Positions 9,168 through 16,597 of a DNA stretch of 64,000 nt are shown here, piece by piece. The position numbers were made by a program, and so were the translations under genes. Under the pieces are notes generated by a model. The model worked only from the letters and a program-made list of their open reading frames with translations. It did not search any database and was not told where the DNA came from. The stretch spans positions 62,001 through 126,000 of the forward strand of contig NZ_BSSV01000002.1 of NCBI RefSeq assembly GCF_030161435.1, read 5' to 3'. This DNA comes from Thalassotalea loyana. GTDB lineage: Bacteria > Pseudomonadota > Gammaproteobacteria > Enterobacterales > Alteromonadaceae. Every line of letters starts with the position of its first letter. The stretch's first letter is position 1.

Positions 9168-9229
9168 AACGAAGATGATAAGGGAAGTGAAAACAACTTA
9201 AGCCATTGAAATTATTAAAATAAAATAAG

Positions 9230-9247
9230 TTGGTTGGTTTTTTGCAA
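9230..9247 (+). promoter_or_regulatory. Candidate sigma-54 (-24/-12) promoter for methionine gamma-lyase
   Basis: TTGG at 9230-9233 and TTGCA at 9242-9246 place the invariant GG and GC exactly ten bases apart, as required for RpoN promoters. The -24 element (TTGGTT) departs from the TGGCAC consensus, while the -12 element (TTTGCA) is good. Transcription would begin near 9258, giving a leader of about 120 bases. Confidence 0.5.
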
Positions 9248-9376
9248 CAATGCTTGATACACAACTCAACGTTGTGATGTGCGCTCAATTACAGCGATGT
9301 AACTGTAAAACGAGATTCTTTATATTGGCTAATCAAAAAGAAAAAGAAAGCCAATGATTACAACAGGATAAAATCA

Positions 9377-10606
9377 ATGTCAGGCTCAAAAGCACCACAA
9401 AACCTTCAAATTGAAACCAAAGCGATTCACGGTGGCTCAATTAAAGATGAGCAATTTGGTTCACTTGCCACACCTTTATATCAAACATCTACATTCACAT
9501 TTGAAAACGCTCAACAAGGCGCAAATCGATTTGCAGGTGAGGAACAGGGCTATATTTACTCTCGACTTGGCAACCCAACAACAACGCAATTAGAGCAAAC
9601 CGTTGCTTCGCTTGAGGGTACGGAAGCTGCAGCTGCAACAGCAACAGGTATGGGCGCAGTTTCAGCTGCATTGTTGGCAAACTTAAGCGCAGGCGATCAT
9701 TTGATCTCCTCGAAAGCAGTATACGGTTGTTCGTTTGCTTTGATGTCACATATGTTAACTAAATTTGGCATTGAAGTAACGTTTGTCGATATGACCGAGC
9801 CAGAAAATATCACAAAAGCAATTCAGCCAAATACCAAGGTCGTTTTCCTAGAGACGCCTATTAATCCTAACCTTGTTGTTTTGGATCTTGAAACGATTGG
9901 CAACATTACTAAAAAACATAACTTAATTTCGATTGTTGATAATACATTCTTAACACCTTACCTTCAAAAACCTGCACAATTTGGCTTTGATCTGATCATC
10001 CACAGTGCAACGAAATACTTAAATGGCCATGGCGATGTTGTTGCTGGGATCATTTGTGGTAGTGAAGAAATGATCAACGAAATCAAACTAACCTCGTTAA
10101 AAGATATTGGCGCGACAATGAGCCCACATGATGCATGGCTGATTATTCGAGGTTTAAAAACCTTACCTGTAAGAATGGATAGACATTGCGCTAATGCCCA
10201 AAAGGTTGCCGAGTATTTAGAGGCACACACGGCAATTAAACAAGTTTACTATCCAGGTTTAGAATCGCATCCTGGCCACAAGTTTATCGGTAAACAAATG
10301 AAAGCTGCTGGTGGTGTAATTGCATTTGAAATTGATGGGAGTTTAGAAGATGGCGCGTTCTTCATTGATCAAATGAAGTTACTTTCTATCGCTGTTAGCC
10401 TCGGAGATGCAGAATCACTGATTCAACACCCAGCGTCTATGACGCATTCGCCATACACACAAGAAGAGCGTATCAAAGCGGGAATCAGCGACACACTCAT
10501 TCGAATCTCAGTGGGATTAGAGCATGTTGACGACATTATGGCGGATCTCGAGCAAGCATTTGATAAGCTATCTTTGCGTCAAAAGTCAGCGCAACAGGTT
10601 GCATAA
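9377..10606 (+). CDS. mdeA: Methionine gamma-lyase (PLP-dependent Cys/Met metabolism family)
   Basis: This 409-residue enzyme cleaves L-methionine to methanethiol, ammonia and 2-oxobutanoate. It belongs to the gamma-family of PLP enzymes. The Schiff-base lysine is K213 in SATKYL; the YSRLGNPT segment at 61-68 supplies the neighbouring-subunit tyrosine and arginine. YGC at 116-118 carries the cysteine that distinguishes methionine gamma-lyases from cystathionine lyases and synthases. MSPHDAWLIIRGLKTL, DRHCANAQ and SLGDAESLIQHPASMTHS all match Pseudomonas MGL. AGGA precedes the ATG. Upstream lie a TyrR-like box and a -24/-12 promoter. It may make methanethiol, the source of volatile sulfur in marine bacteria. 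Confidence 0.9.
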   Translation: MSGSKAPQNLQIETKAIHGGSIKDEQFGSLATPLYQTSTFTFENAQQGANRFAGEEQGYIYSRLGNPTTTQLEQTVASLEGTEAAAATATGMGAVSAALLANLSAGDHLISSKAVYGCSFALMSHMLTKFGIEVTFVDMTEPENITKAIQPNTKVVFLETPINPNLVVLDLETIGNITKKHNLISIVDNTFLTPYLQKPAQFGFDLIIHSATKYLNGHGDVVAGIICGSEEMINEIKLTSLKDIGATMSPHDAWLIIRGLKTLPVRMDRHCANAQKVAEYLEAHTAIKQVYYPGLESHPGHKFIGKQMKAAGGVIAFEIDGSLEDGAFFIDQMKLLSIAVSLGDAESLIQHPASMTHSPYTQEERIKAGISDTLIRISVGLEHVDDIMADLEQAFDKLSLRQKSAQQVA

Positions 10607-10644
10607 ACCGCGATAGTTAAACCTCATTAACTATCGCATTATAG

Positions 10645-10673
10645 AATGAGCTAAGTCCTCTTAGCTCATTTTT
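10645..10673 (+). terminator. Terminator after methionine gamma-lyase
   Basis: AATGAGCTAAG (10645-10655) and CTTAGCTCATT (10660-10670) form a long stem followed by TTTTT on the plus strand. It overlaps the last codons of the convergent SDR gene. A second stem just before it (10610-10637, 11-bp arms GCGATAGTTAA) has no T-run and may protect the transcript. Confidence 0.75.
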
Positions 10674-11410
10674 CTAATCCAGCTATCAGGCGCCATTCTT
10701 AAAATTCGATGTAAAACAGCCCATGGCCAGCTCGGCACAAATGCATTTGCTTTCTCTTTTTCAATAGCGTTAAGAATCGCTTTACATCCTGTCTCGGTAT
10801 CTACCATGAAAGGGACCTTTTCAACTTTTTCGTTAATCTCACTTTTGATAAAACCTGGATGAATGCAACTCACTTTAATTGGCGTATTCATCACATCTAT
10901 TCGAATACCTTCAGTAAGAGAAGTTAACCCAGATTTCGTTGCTGCATACACAGTTAGCGCTCGTCTAAAGCCACGTACAGCACTAATTGAAGATATTGTG
11001 ACAAGATGCCCAGCGTTTTGCTGACGAAAGATCCCCATTGCAGCTTCACATTGAGCAATAGCGGCTACAAAGTTTGTTTGGGCTGTTTGCAAGTTAGCAT
11101 GAAAATACCCGGTACCAATTGAGGCACCTTTGCCCATGCCTGCGTTAACAATCACCCTATCGAGCGAGCCAAAATCGGCCTTTGCTTGTTCGAATACCTC
11201 AAAAACTTTGTCATGGTCATTCACGTCTAACGCGTAAACTTCTACCTTGATATCACTGTTTATTGCTAAAAGTTGCGATTTGAGCTCTTCTAACCTTTCA
11301 GTGCGGCGTGCACACAAAGCAAGGTTCTTACCTTGCTGTGCATACAATAGCGCCATGGTGTAACCCAACCCAGAGCTTGCACCGGTAATTAATATATTGT
11401 TTCTATTCAT
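10661..11410 (-). CDS. Short-chain dehydrogenase/reductase, SDR family
   Basis: A 249-residue classical SDR. It has the TGASSGLG nucleotide-binding motif at 9-16, NAG in the VIVNAG strand, and the catalytic Ser-Tyr-Lys set in ISSISAVRG...TVYAATK. The CARRTERL segment after strand two suggests NADP(H) preference. The C-terminal PSWPWAVLHRILRMAPDSWIRKM is amphipathic and may touch the membrane. The substrate is not deducible. It lies downstream of, and in the same direction as, the PadR gene and its partner, with a 29-base gap, so it could be part of that transcription unit. Confidence 0.88.
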   Translation of the reverse strand: MNRNNILITGASSGLGYTMALLYAQQGKNLALCARRTERLEELKSQLLAINSDIKVEVYALDVNDHDKVFEVFEQAKADFGSLDRVIVNAGMGKGASIGTGYFHANLQTAQTNFVAAIAQCEAAMGIFRQQNAGHLVTISSISAVRGFRRALTVYAATKSGLTSLTEGIRIDVMNTPIKVSCIHPGFIKSEINEKVEKVPFMVDTETGCKAILNAIEKEKANAFVPSWPWAVLHRILRMAPDSWIRKMS

Positions 11411-11439
11411 TATTATTCTTCTTGTATTGTTAAAAACAT

Positions 11440-11955
11440 TTATGTCTTATTGAAGCCGAGCACCTTTCGAAAATACGCGCATTCAGCTTTAGCGGCTTTC
11501 TTCATATCACCAAACAAATAGGTTGAAGCGAACCATAGGCCTATCAGTAACATCAATATCGACTGACTACTTTCATGTCCTTGAACCAAGATGGCAGTTC
11601 CTAACATAGCGGACGCCCATATAATCGCATTACCAACCATCATTTTTGATAAGTTTTTTTGCTGCTTAGTTTCTTGTTGAACCAGCAAGCTATCAAAGCT
11701 TGAATCTTCCTGCGATTGACATAGCTGCATTAACTTAGCACGATTTTTATCAAACTCCACTTTAAGAGATTGTTGATCACCTAAACGGCTAGTCGCGATA
11801 TAGAATGCTTGTTGCTCGGTTTTTCCATTAGCAACTTGCGCCTCAATTTCACTGTATAAATGGTCTTTAAGTTCATCAATATTTTCACTATCAATAGCCT
11901 TTACACCTTGTAAGGCCTCAAACCACAGGTTAACTTCTCTATCTAAATCAAACAT
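11440..11955 (-). CDS. Membrane protein with permease-prefix-like N-terminus, PadR partner (171 aa)
   Basis: The N-terminal 70 residues (DREVNLWFEALQGVKAID, DELKDHLYSEIEAQVANGKTEQQAFYIATSRLGD) resemble the helical prefix domain found in proteins encoded beside PadR regulators. Two membrane helices follow (about 105-123 and 133-150). Family knowledge links such proteins with PadR-controlled envelope responses; the function is not established. The start overlaps the end of padR by eight bases, so the pair is translationally coupled. Confidence 0.7.
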   Translation of the reverse strand: MFDLDREVNLWFEALQGVKAIDSENIDELKDHLYSEIEAQVANGKTEQQAFYIATSRLGDQQSLKVEFDKNRAKLMQLCQSQEDSSFDSLLVQQETKQQKNLSKMMVGNAIIWASAMLGTAILVQGHESSQSILMLLIGLWFASTYLFGDMKKAAKAECAYFRKVLGFNKT

Positions 11956-12283
11956 GCTCTTCTCCTACTAAGCCTTGCAACATATCGTTCAATTTGCGCC
12001 AATTTTGCGTCAGCGAAATTAACGTTTGTTGTCCTTCTTGCGTTATTTGGTAGTACTTTCGTTTACGACCGGTTGCAGATTGTCCCCAATAAGCGTTGAT
12101 CAGTGCCTTTTTTTCTAGTCGGTGCATGATGGGATAAAGCATACCGTCAGCCCACTGCATTTCTCCGTTAGATAGGTCTTTCACTTGGGCAATAATGTCA
12201 TACCCATAGCTATCACCTTTGTTTAATATCGCTAAGACAAGTGGTGTAGCTGACGCTGCAACCATATCCTTTGGCAAATCCAT
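11948..12283 (-). CDS. PadR-family transcriptional regulator
   Basis: At 111 residues this is a short PadR (subfamily-1-like) winged-helix regulator. Recognisable segments are TPLVLAILNKGDSYGYDIIAQ, the ADGMLYPIMHRLEKKALI recognition region and ATGRKRKYYQITQEGQQ wing. The C-terminal helix supports dimerisation. PadR proteins are usually repressors that bind palindromes at their own promoter, and two tandem palindromes are seen directly upstream (12296-12342). The gene leads a unit with the membrane partner and possibly the SDR. Confidence 0.9.
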   Translation of the reverse strand: MDLPKDMVAASATPLVLAILNKGDSYGYDIIAQVKDLSNGEMQWADGMLYPIMHRLEKKALINAYWGQSATGRKRKYYQITQEGQQTLISLTQNWRKLNDMLQGLVGEEHV

Positions 12284-12295
12284 ACTTTCAACCTT

Positions 12296-12342
12296 ATACC
12301 TAGAACATCTAGGTATAAAAGATACATAGAGATTCTAGGTAT
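12296..12342. promoter_or_regulatory. Two tandem 21-bp palindromes upstream of padR
   Basis: ATACCTAGA-N3-TCTAGGTAT (12296-12316) is perfect, and ATACATAGA-N3-TCTAGGTAT (12322-12342) matches it with one mismatch. Their centres are 26 bp apart. This is a convincing double operator for autoregulation by the adjacent PadR protein. Confidence 0.75.
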
Positions 12343-12349
12343 GTCAACA

Positions 12350-13579
12350 TTATCGTTTAACGTTTGTTAGATATCGCTGCGTTAACCTTGCTGAACGCAA
12401 TTGATCTCGGACCAAAGTGAAGATACTACATTGTTTTTTCTGGCTTTGTTTTCCTTGCCCAAGACGGATTAATTGCCGACGCACAATGGCCATAGAACCT
12501 AATGCGTGTAAGGTTTTATCGGTAAAACTTGGGTGTAAAATATTTGCTCGAAATTGAGGAGCTTCTTGCCACTTATTGATTAACGCAGGTTCGAAAGCCA
12601 ATGCTGAGGCAATACCCACCAGTTCAATGTCGTTTTCTAGCACTCGTTCAACAGTTGATAGCTGCGTCACGCCACCGGTTGTCATGATCGGCAAAGTCGT
12701 TTGCTCAGCAATTTGTTGCGCAAAACTTAGAAAGTATGCCTCTCGTTCAAGTGTACGGCCATCTTTTGTAATACCCTGCATCGCGGCTGATTCGTAGCTA
12801 CCGCCTGATAACTCTACAAAATCAATCGCTAAATCCGATAACATTTCAACAACTTGTTGCGCCTCATCGACGTCAAAGCCGCCGCGCTGAAAATCAGCAG
12901 AATTGAGCTTTACCGAAATTGAAAAAGATGCACTAACAACGGCTTTGATAGATTTGATGACATCGACTAATAGGCGAGCGCGGTTCTCGAGACACCCGCC
13001 CCAGATATCATCTCGTTGATTGACTAAAGGTGAAAGAAATTGAGAAATAAGATAACCGTGGGCGGCATGGACTTGGATACCATTAAAACCAGCTTTTTCA
13101 GCGAGTTTAGCAGTATTGGCAAACCGCTGGACAACATCATGAATTTCCTCTTCTGTCATTGCTCTAGGTGTTCCAAAGAGTTTCGAATGTTTACCAAGAT
13201 CTAAAGGAATGGCTGACGGCGATAATACTTTGCCATTCATTTTGCGATAGACCTGACGTCCAGGGTGATTTATCTGCATAATAATTTTAGTATCATCTTG
13301 CTGCCCTGCCTTGGCTTGTTTCGCGAACGCTTCGACTGCGCTTTCATCTACTAATGCCAAGCCACCTGGACCTGTCATTGCCAATTTATCGACCATGACA
13401 TTCCCCGTAATGATGAGTCCTACACCACCTGCCGACCAGCGGCGATAAAGTCGTTCAATATGACCATCGGGTTGTTGCTTTTCATTTCCTAAGCTTTCTT
13501 CCATCGCCGCTTTTACACAGCGATTTTTGAGGGTAAGGCCACTATTTAAGGAAATTTTCTCAAAGGCTTTTACTGACAT
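12350..13579 (-). CDS. NADH:flavin oxidoreductase, old yellow enzyme family
   Basis: A 409-residue FMN TIM-barrel protein related to OYE/2,4-dienoyl-CoA reductase N-terminal domains. Landmarks are LKNRCVKAAMEE, QINHPGRQ, GFNGIQVHAAHGYLISQFLSP, NQRDDIWGG and ELSGGSYE. HAAHGYL holds the substrate-binding His pair. It lacks the C-terminal iron-sulfur and FAD domains of dienoyl-CoA reductase, so it is a stand-alone ene-reductase. I prefer the ATG at 13579 to that at 13597: AAGAGA lies upstream, and a MerR-type promoter ending near 13611 would leave only a few bases before the longer start. It is divergent from the merR gene, its likely regulator. Confidence 0.87.
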   Translation of the reverse strand: MSVKAFEKISLNSGLTLKNRCVKAAMEESLGNEKQQPDGHIERLYRRWSAGGVGLIITGNVMVDKLAMTGPGGLALVDESAVEAFAKQAKAGQQDDTKIIMQINHPGRQVYRKMNGKVLSPSAIPLDLGKHSKLFGTPRAMTEEEIHDVVQRFANTAKLAEKAGFNGIQVHAAHGYLISQFLSPLVNQRDDIWGGCLENRARLLVDVIKSIKAVVSASFSISVKLNSADFQRGGFDVDEAQQVVEMLSDLAIDFVELSGGSYESAAMQGITKDGRTLEREAYFLSFAQQIAEQTTLPIMTTGGVTQLSTVERVLENDIELVGIASALAFEPALINKWQEAPQFRANILHPSFTDKTLHALGSMAIVRRQLIRLGQGKQSQKKQCSIFTLVRDQLRSARLTQRYLTNVKR

Positions 13580-13610
13580 AAATCTCTTTCCAATCATTGA
13601 ATCTAGACCT

Positions 13611-13641
13611 AGAATAACCTTATAGTAAACTTTAAGGTCAA
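13611..13641 (-). promoter_or_regulatory. MerR-type promoter/operator of the flavin oxidoreductase gene
   Basis: On the minus strand TTGACC (-35, plus 13636-13641) and TATTCT (-10, plus 13611-13616) are separated by 19 bp, the over-long spacing typical of MerR-activated promoters. The spacer contains the dyad ACCTTAAAGT-N2-ACTATAAGGT (13617-13638), with one mismatch. This is the classic geometry in which a MerR protein untwists DNA to activate transcription. Confidence 0.7.
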
Positions 13642-13650
13642 GATAATTTC

Positions 13651-14055
13651 ATGCGCATAGGTGAACTAGCCAAACAAACCGGATTTAAGCAATCAAGTAT
13701 TCGATTCTACGAAAAAGAAGGATTAATGCCTGATGCTCAACGCACTTTAAACGGTTATAGAAGATACGATGAACACGCAATAAATCGTCTAACACAAATT
13801 AAATTTTGTAAGCACCTAGGCTTTAGTCTCGACGACATGAAACAAATACTAACGATAGACAAAGGTTTAAATCATGAAGCGGTTATGACTAAATTGGCGA
13901 GTCGAAAGAAAGAAACGAAACACCTGATTCAAGAGCTCGAGCAAAACCTAAAGAACATTCAAAACGTGGAAAGCCGACTCAAACAACTCTGGCAGGAAGA
14001 CAGGTGTATGGAGCAAGCCGAGCTCACTCATTTATTAAACAAGGCTAACCTTTGA
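13651..14055 (+). CDS. MerR-family transcriptional regulator
   Basis: 134 residues: N-terminal winged HTH (MRIGELAKQTGFKQSSIRFYEKEGLM), the second wing (NGYRRYDEHAINRLTQIKFCKHLGFSL), and a long dimerisation helix. Only one Cys lies in the C-terminal effector region (DRCMEQAEL), so it does not show the paired Cys of metal sensors such as CueR or ZntR. It may sense an organic electrophile or another ligand. It is divergent from the flavin oxidoreductase gene, across a dyad with MerR-promoter geometry. The 3' end overlaps the convergent ion-channel gene by 11 bases. Confidence 0.88.
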   Translation: MRIGELAKQTGFKQSSIRFYEKEGLMPDAQRTLNGYRRYDEHAINRLTQIKFCKHLGFSLDDMKQILTIDKGLNHEAVMTKLASRKKETKHLIQELEQNLKNIQNVESRLKQLWQEDRCMEQAELTHLLNKANL

Positions 14056-14734
14056 AAGACCTCTTTATTTTCCTTTGTGTCGCTGCTGAACTCACCAAAC
14101 TAGCCACCAAAATGGCGAGGTAAAATTGGCCAATAATCGCTTCAAAATATGACAAAAATTTTGTAATCGGTTGCGTAGGCGTAATATCACCAAACCCGAC
14201 GGTAGAAAGAATGATAAAGGAGTAATACAAGTAATCAGGTAGTAGTAAGTACCATTGTTGGGTTTCTGTTGCGTTGGTAAACGCGGGCCCAATTAGCATC
14301 TGGCATAAGGTGTAAAGAATCGCAAAAAATAATCCAATCAAATAATACAGACAAACCGAACCCAGTATTTTGTTGAGATCGACAGGCCCTGTAAAGATAA
14401 CTTGGATTGCAACATGGTATGCCATATAACCGAAAAACAGCAATAGCATAGAGAGCTGAAAAATATAAAAATGATAACCATTGACCTGGTAGCCAACCAT
14501 GATAAATACACAACTGAGCACAGGAAGAAACACAGCAGGCCGCTTCCAATTTAGGTTTTCTTTAACGCCAAGCACAGAAAAAAGTAACACCATAGCAATA
14601 CTAGATAGCATAAGGCGCTGGCTCGACGCATCGAAGAACTGATGTGATATAGCGATACCAAAGAGTAAAATGGTTAACGACAGCGTTAAATAAAAGAAGT
14701 TATCTCGTTCTGAAATAGCACCAAGCTTTAACAT
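14045..14734 (-). CDS. Ion channel family membrane protein (K+ channel-like)
   Basis: A 229-residue membrane protein with about six hydrophobic segments and a C-terminal pore domain. The pore helix and filter read YYSFIILSTVGFGDITPTQ, the TVGFGD potassium-channel signature, flanked by two transmembrane helices. Four additional N-terminal helices look like a reduced voltage-sensor-type region without an obvious Arg ladder. No regulatory RCK domain is present; the C-terminus ends shortly after the last helix. It probably conducts K+ across the inner membrane. Its end overlaps merR by 11 bases, a convergent arrangement. Confidence 0.85.
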   Translation of the reverse strand: MLKLGAISERDNFFYLTLSLTILLFGIAISHQFFDASSQRLMLSSIAMVLLFSVLGVKENLNWKRPAVFLPVLSCVFIMVGYQVNGYHFYIFQLSMLLLFFGYMAYHVAIQVIFTGPVDLNKILGSVCLYYLIGLFFAILYTLCQMLIGPAFTNATETQQWYLLLPDYLYYSFIILSTVGFGDITPTQPITKFLSYFEAIIGQFYLAILVASLVSSAATQRKIKRSFKG

Positions 14735-14779
14735 TGGGATCCTTAATAATTTTATTTATTGAAGCCTATACTACCGGAC

Positions 14780-15757
14780 TTATTTAGACGACTGCTCTAA
14801 CTGTTTTATCTGTTCCACAATTTGCTGATTTACCGGCGTCTCAATACCATGTTTTTTTCCAAGGCGAACAACAGCACCATTTAGATAGTCAACCTCAGTT
14901 ATTTTACCATCTTGGATATCTTGCCACATCGAAGATCTGGCTTTGGGATCTATCAACAACATTTGTTTTGCCACTAATTTAAACAGCCAGGTTGGCAAAG
15001 ACAAAATAATAGGCACTAGCGACGGTTTAACTTTAGTAAATTGAACCAATTGAACCTCTTCAGCACGCACTATGGCTAGCCACTCCTTCATTGCTTTAGC
15101 AAGTAACTTTCGAAAACTCGCTTGCTCCAACTCCTGTTTTAACGGGATATCTGCAACGGCATTAATCGCATTATTTAAGTTAAGCATCAATTTTGAATAC
15201 AGGACACCGTTGATGTTGTTCGTTGGCTCTATCACTTCTCTTTCTCGATTAACATGAGAGCAAAGTTCCTGTAGCTGAGGAAACGCTTGGCAAATAAAGC
15301 CACCCTCAGTTCCTTGGTGATATGTGCAGTTTTCCATCGCAAGTACGTTAAAGCTAGTAATTCCTTGGTATAACGCTCTCTGCTTGATTGAATTGGTGAT
15401 TTCGTCAAAACTACCTAAGCCGTTTTGCATGAACACAATACTCGACGTTTCATCAGTAATAGCGACTAAATCTTGTGAGATACTCATGATATGCTGACAT
15501 TTCAGCATGACAAAAACGATATCAAAAACTTTAGGTGTTTGTTCGTTACATTTAAGCTCGTCGATTGAACACACTATTTGGCTTGGCATCGCCCGGCTGG
15601 CATTGCCGAGATAATCAGATAATCCAATACCACCGTGTTCCACGATAGGTGCTTTAACATAGTCTCTACATATTAATGTGACATCTACTTGGGAATTCGC
15701 CAAGATTCCACCTAAGTAACAACCCGTTGCCCCAGCTCCAAATATAGCGACTTTCAT
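14780..15757 (-). CDS. Ketopantoate reductase-like protein (ApbA/PanE family)
   Basis: 325 residues with an N-terminal Rossmann fold (MKVAIFGAGATGCYLGG, glycine motif at 7-12) and a C-terminal helical domain. The family reduces 2-dehydropantoate to pantoate with NADPH for CoA synthesis. KLMLNLNNAINAVADIP contains the catalytic-type Lys and Asn region. Many genomes carry several paralogues, so whether this one is the true PanE is unsettled. It lies four bases after a GNAT gene on the same strand, so the two are co-transcribed. Confidence 0.82.
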   Translation of the reverse strand: MKVAIFGAGATGCYLGGILANSQVDVTLICRDYVKAPIVEHGGIGLSDYLGNASRAMPSQIVCSIDELKCNEQTPKVFDIVFVMLKCQHIMSISQDLVAITDETSSIVFMQNGLGSFDEITNSIKQRALYQGITSFNVLAMENCTYHQGTEGGFICQAFPQLQELCSHVNREREVIEPTNNINGVLYSKLMLNLNNAINAVADIPLKQELEQASFRKLLAKAMKEWLAIVRAEEVQLVQFTKVKPSLVPIILSLPTWLFKLVAKQMLLIDPKARSSMWQDIQDGKITEVDYLNGAVVRLGKKHGIETPVNQQIVEQIKQLEQSSK

Positions 15758-15760
15758 CGA

Positions 15761-16318
15761 TTATAACACTCGGCCAAAGACACGTTCGTCATACCAAACT
15801 CCATTCAATGTTGAATGCTTTCGTAGGAGCCCTTCTTGTTCAAAGCCTTGCTTTTGCATCGTTTTCATTGATGCTGTGTTCTCAGCAACACAGAAGCCGG
15901 TAAATTTAATTGGCGTAGCTATGCGTGTAACCTCCGCCAAGAATGCGCTTAAGGCCTCTGACATAATACCTTTTTGATGAAAGGCCTTTGCCAACCTAAA
16001 GCCAATTTCGATTCTTTTAAATTCAATAGATTCGTAGCGGCAAAAGACTTCACCAATGTACGAGCCAGAAAACCTTTCAACAATGGCAAAGGTCACCCAT
16101 TGCCCTTCTTCGCCAGACCATGGAGCGGCAGACATGTCAACAAGCGCTTTCGCTTCTTCTAGTGAAGGCAAGTCTTTGATATATTTCAACATCTCTTCAT
16201 CTTGTTCGTGGCGCAAACAATCAGCAGTGTATTCAGGTGTAAGCTTTTTAATAGAAAGCCTGTCTGTATCTATGGATATTTGGTTAAATTCATCAATAAT
16301 TGTCGTAGTTAGTGTCAT
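15761..16318 (-). CDS. GNAT acetyltransferase, RimJ/RimL-like
   Basis: About 185 residues. IDTDRLSIKKLTPEYTADCL is the typical N-terminus of the RimJ/RimL-like GNAT subgroup. IEIGFRLAKAFHQKGIMSEALSAF is the acetyl-CoA-binding region (Q/RxxGxG/A variant HQKGIMSEA), and ENTASMKTMQKQGFEQEGLLRKH the conserved C-terminal part. The substrate is unknown. I use the ATG at 16318; a longer frame to 16354 lacks homology-like residues. It is followed after three bases by the PanE-like gene. Confidence 0.82.
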   Translation of the reverse strand: MTLTTTIIDEFNQISIDTDRLSIKKLTPEYTADCLRHEQDEEMLKYIKDLPSLEEAKALVDMSAAPWSGEEGQWVTFAIVERFSGSYIGEVFCRYESIEFKRIEIGFRLAKAFHQKGIMSEALSAFLAEVTRIATPIKFTGFCVAENTASMKTMQKQGFEQEGLLRKHSTLNGVWYDERVFGRVL

Positions 16319-16597
16319 GAGGCGTAACTTAATGACCGAATAAAGTGATACCACAATAACGGCTTAATTAACTTTTGGCTATAAAAACGAACCTTTTAGC
16401 TTCTAGTTTTCAACAAGTTAAAGAGATGGGTTCAAACAGAATATGTCAACAGCATAACAAATGTTAACAAATTATTAACAAACCACTTTTTTTTACACCT
16501 AAGTATGGTTATGATGCGTAGTAAGTATGTCAAATGGCATGTTAGAACTATGCTAAAAAAGATAAACGATACGGACGTCAATGGAGAGAAATAAAGT

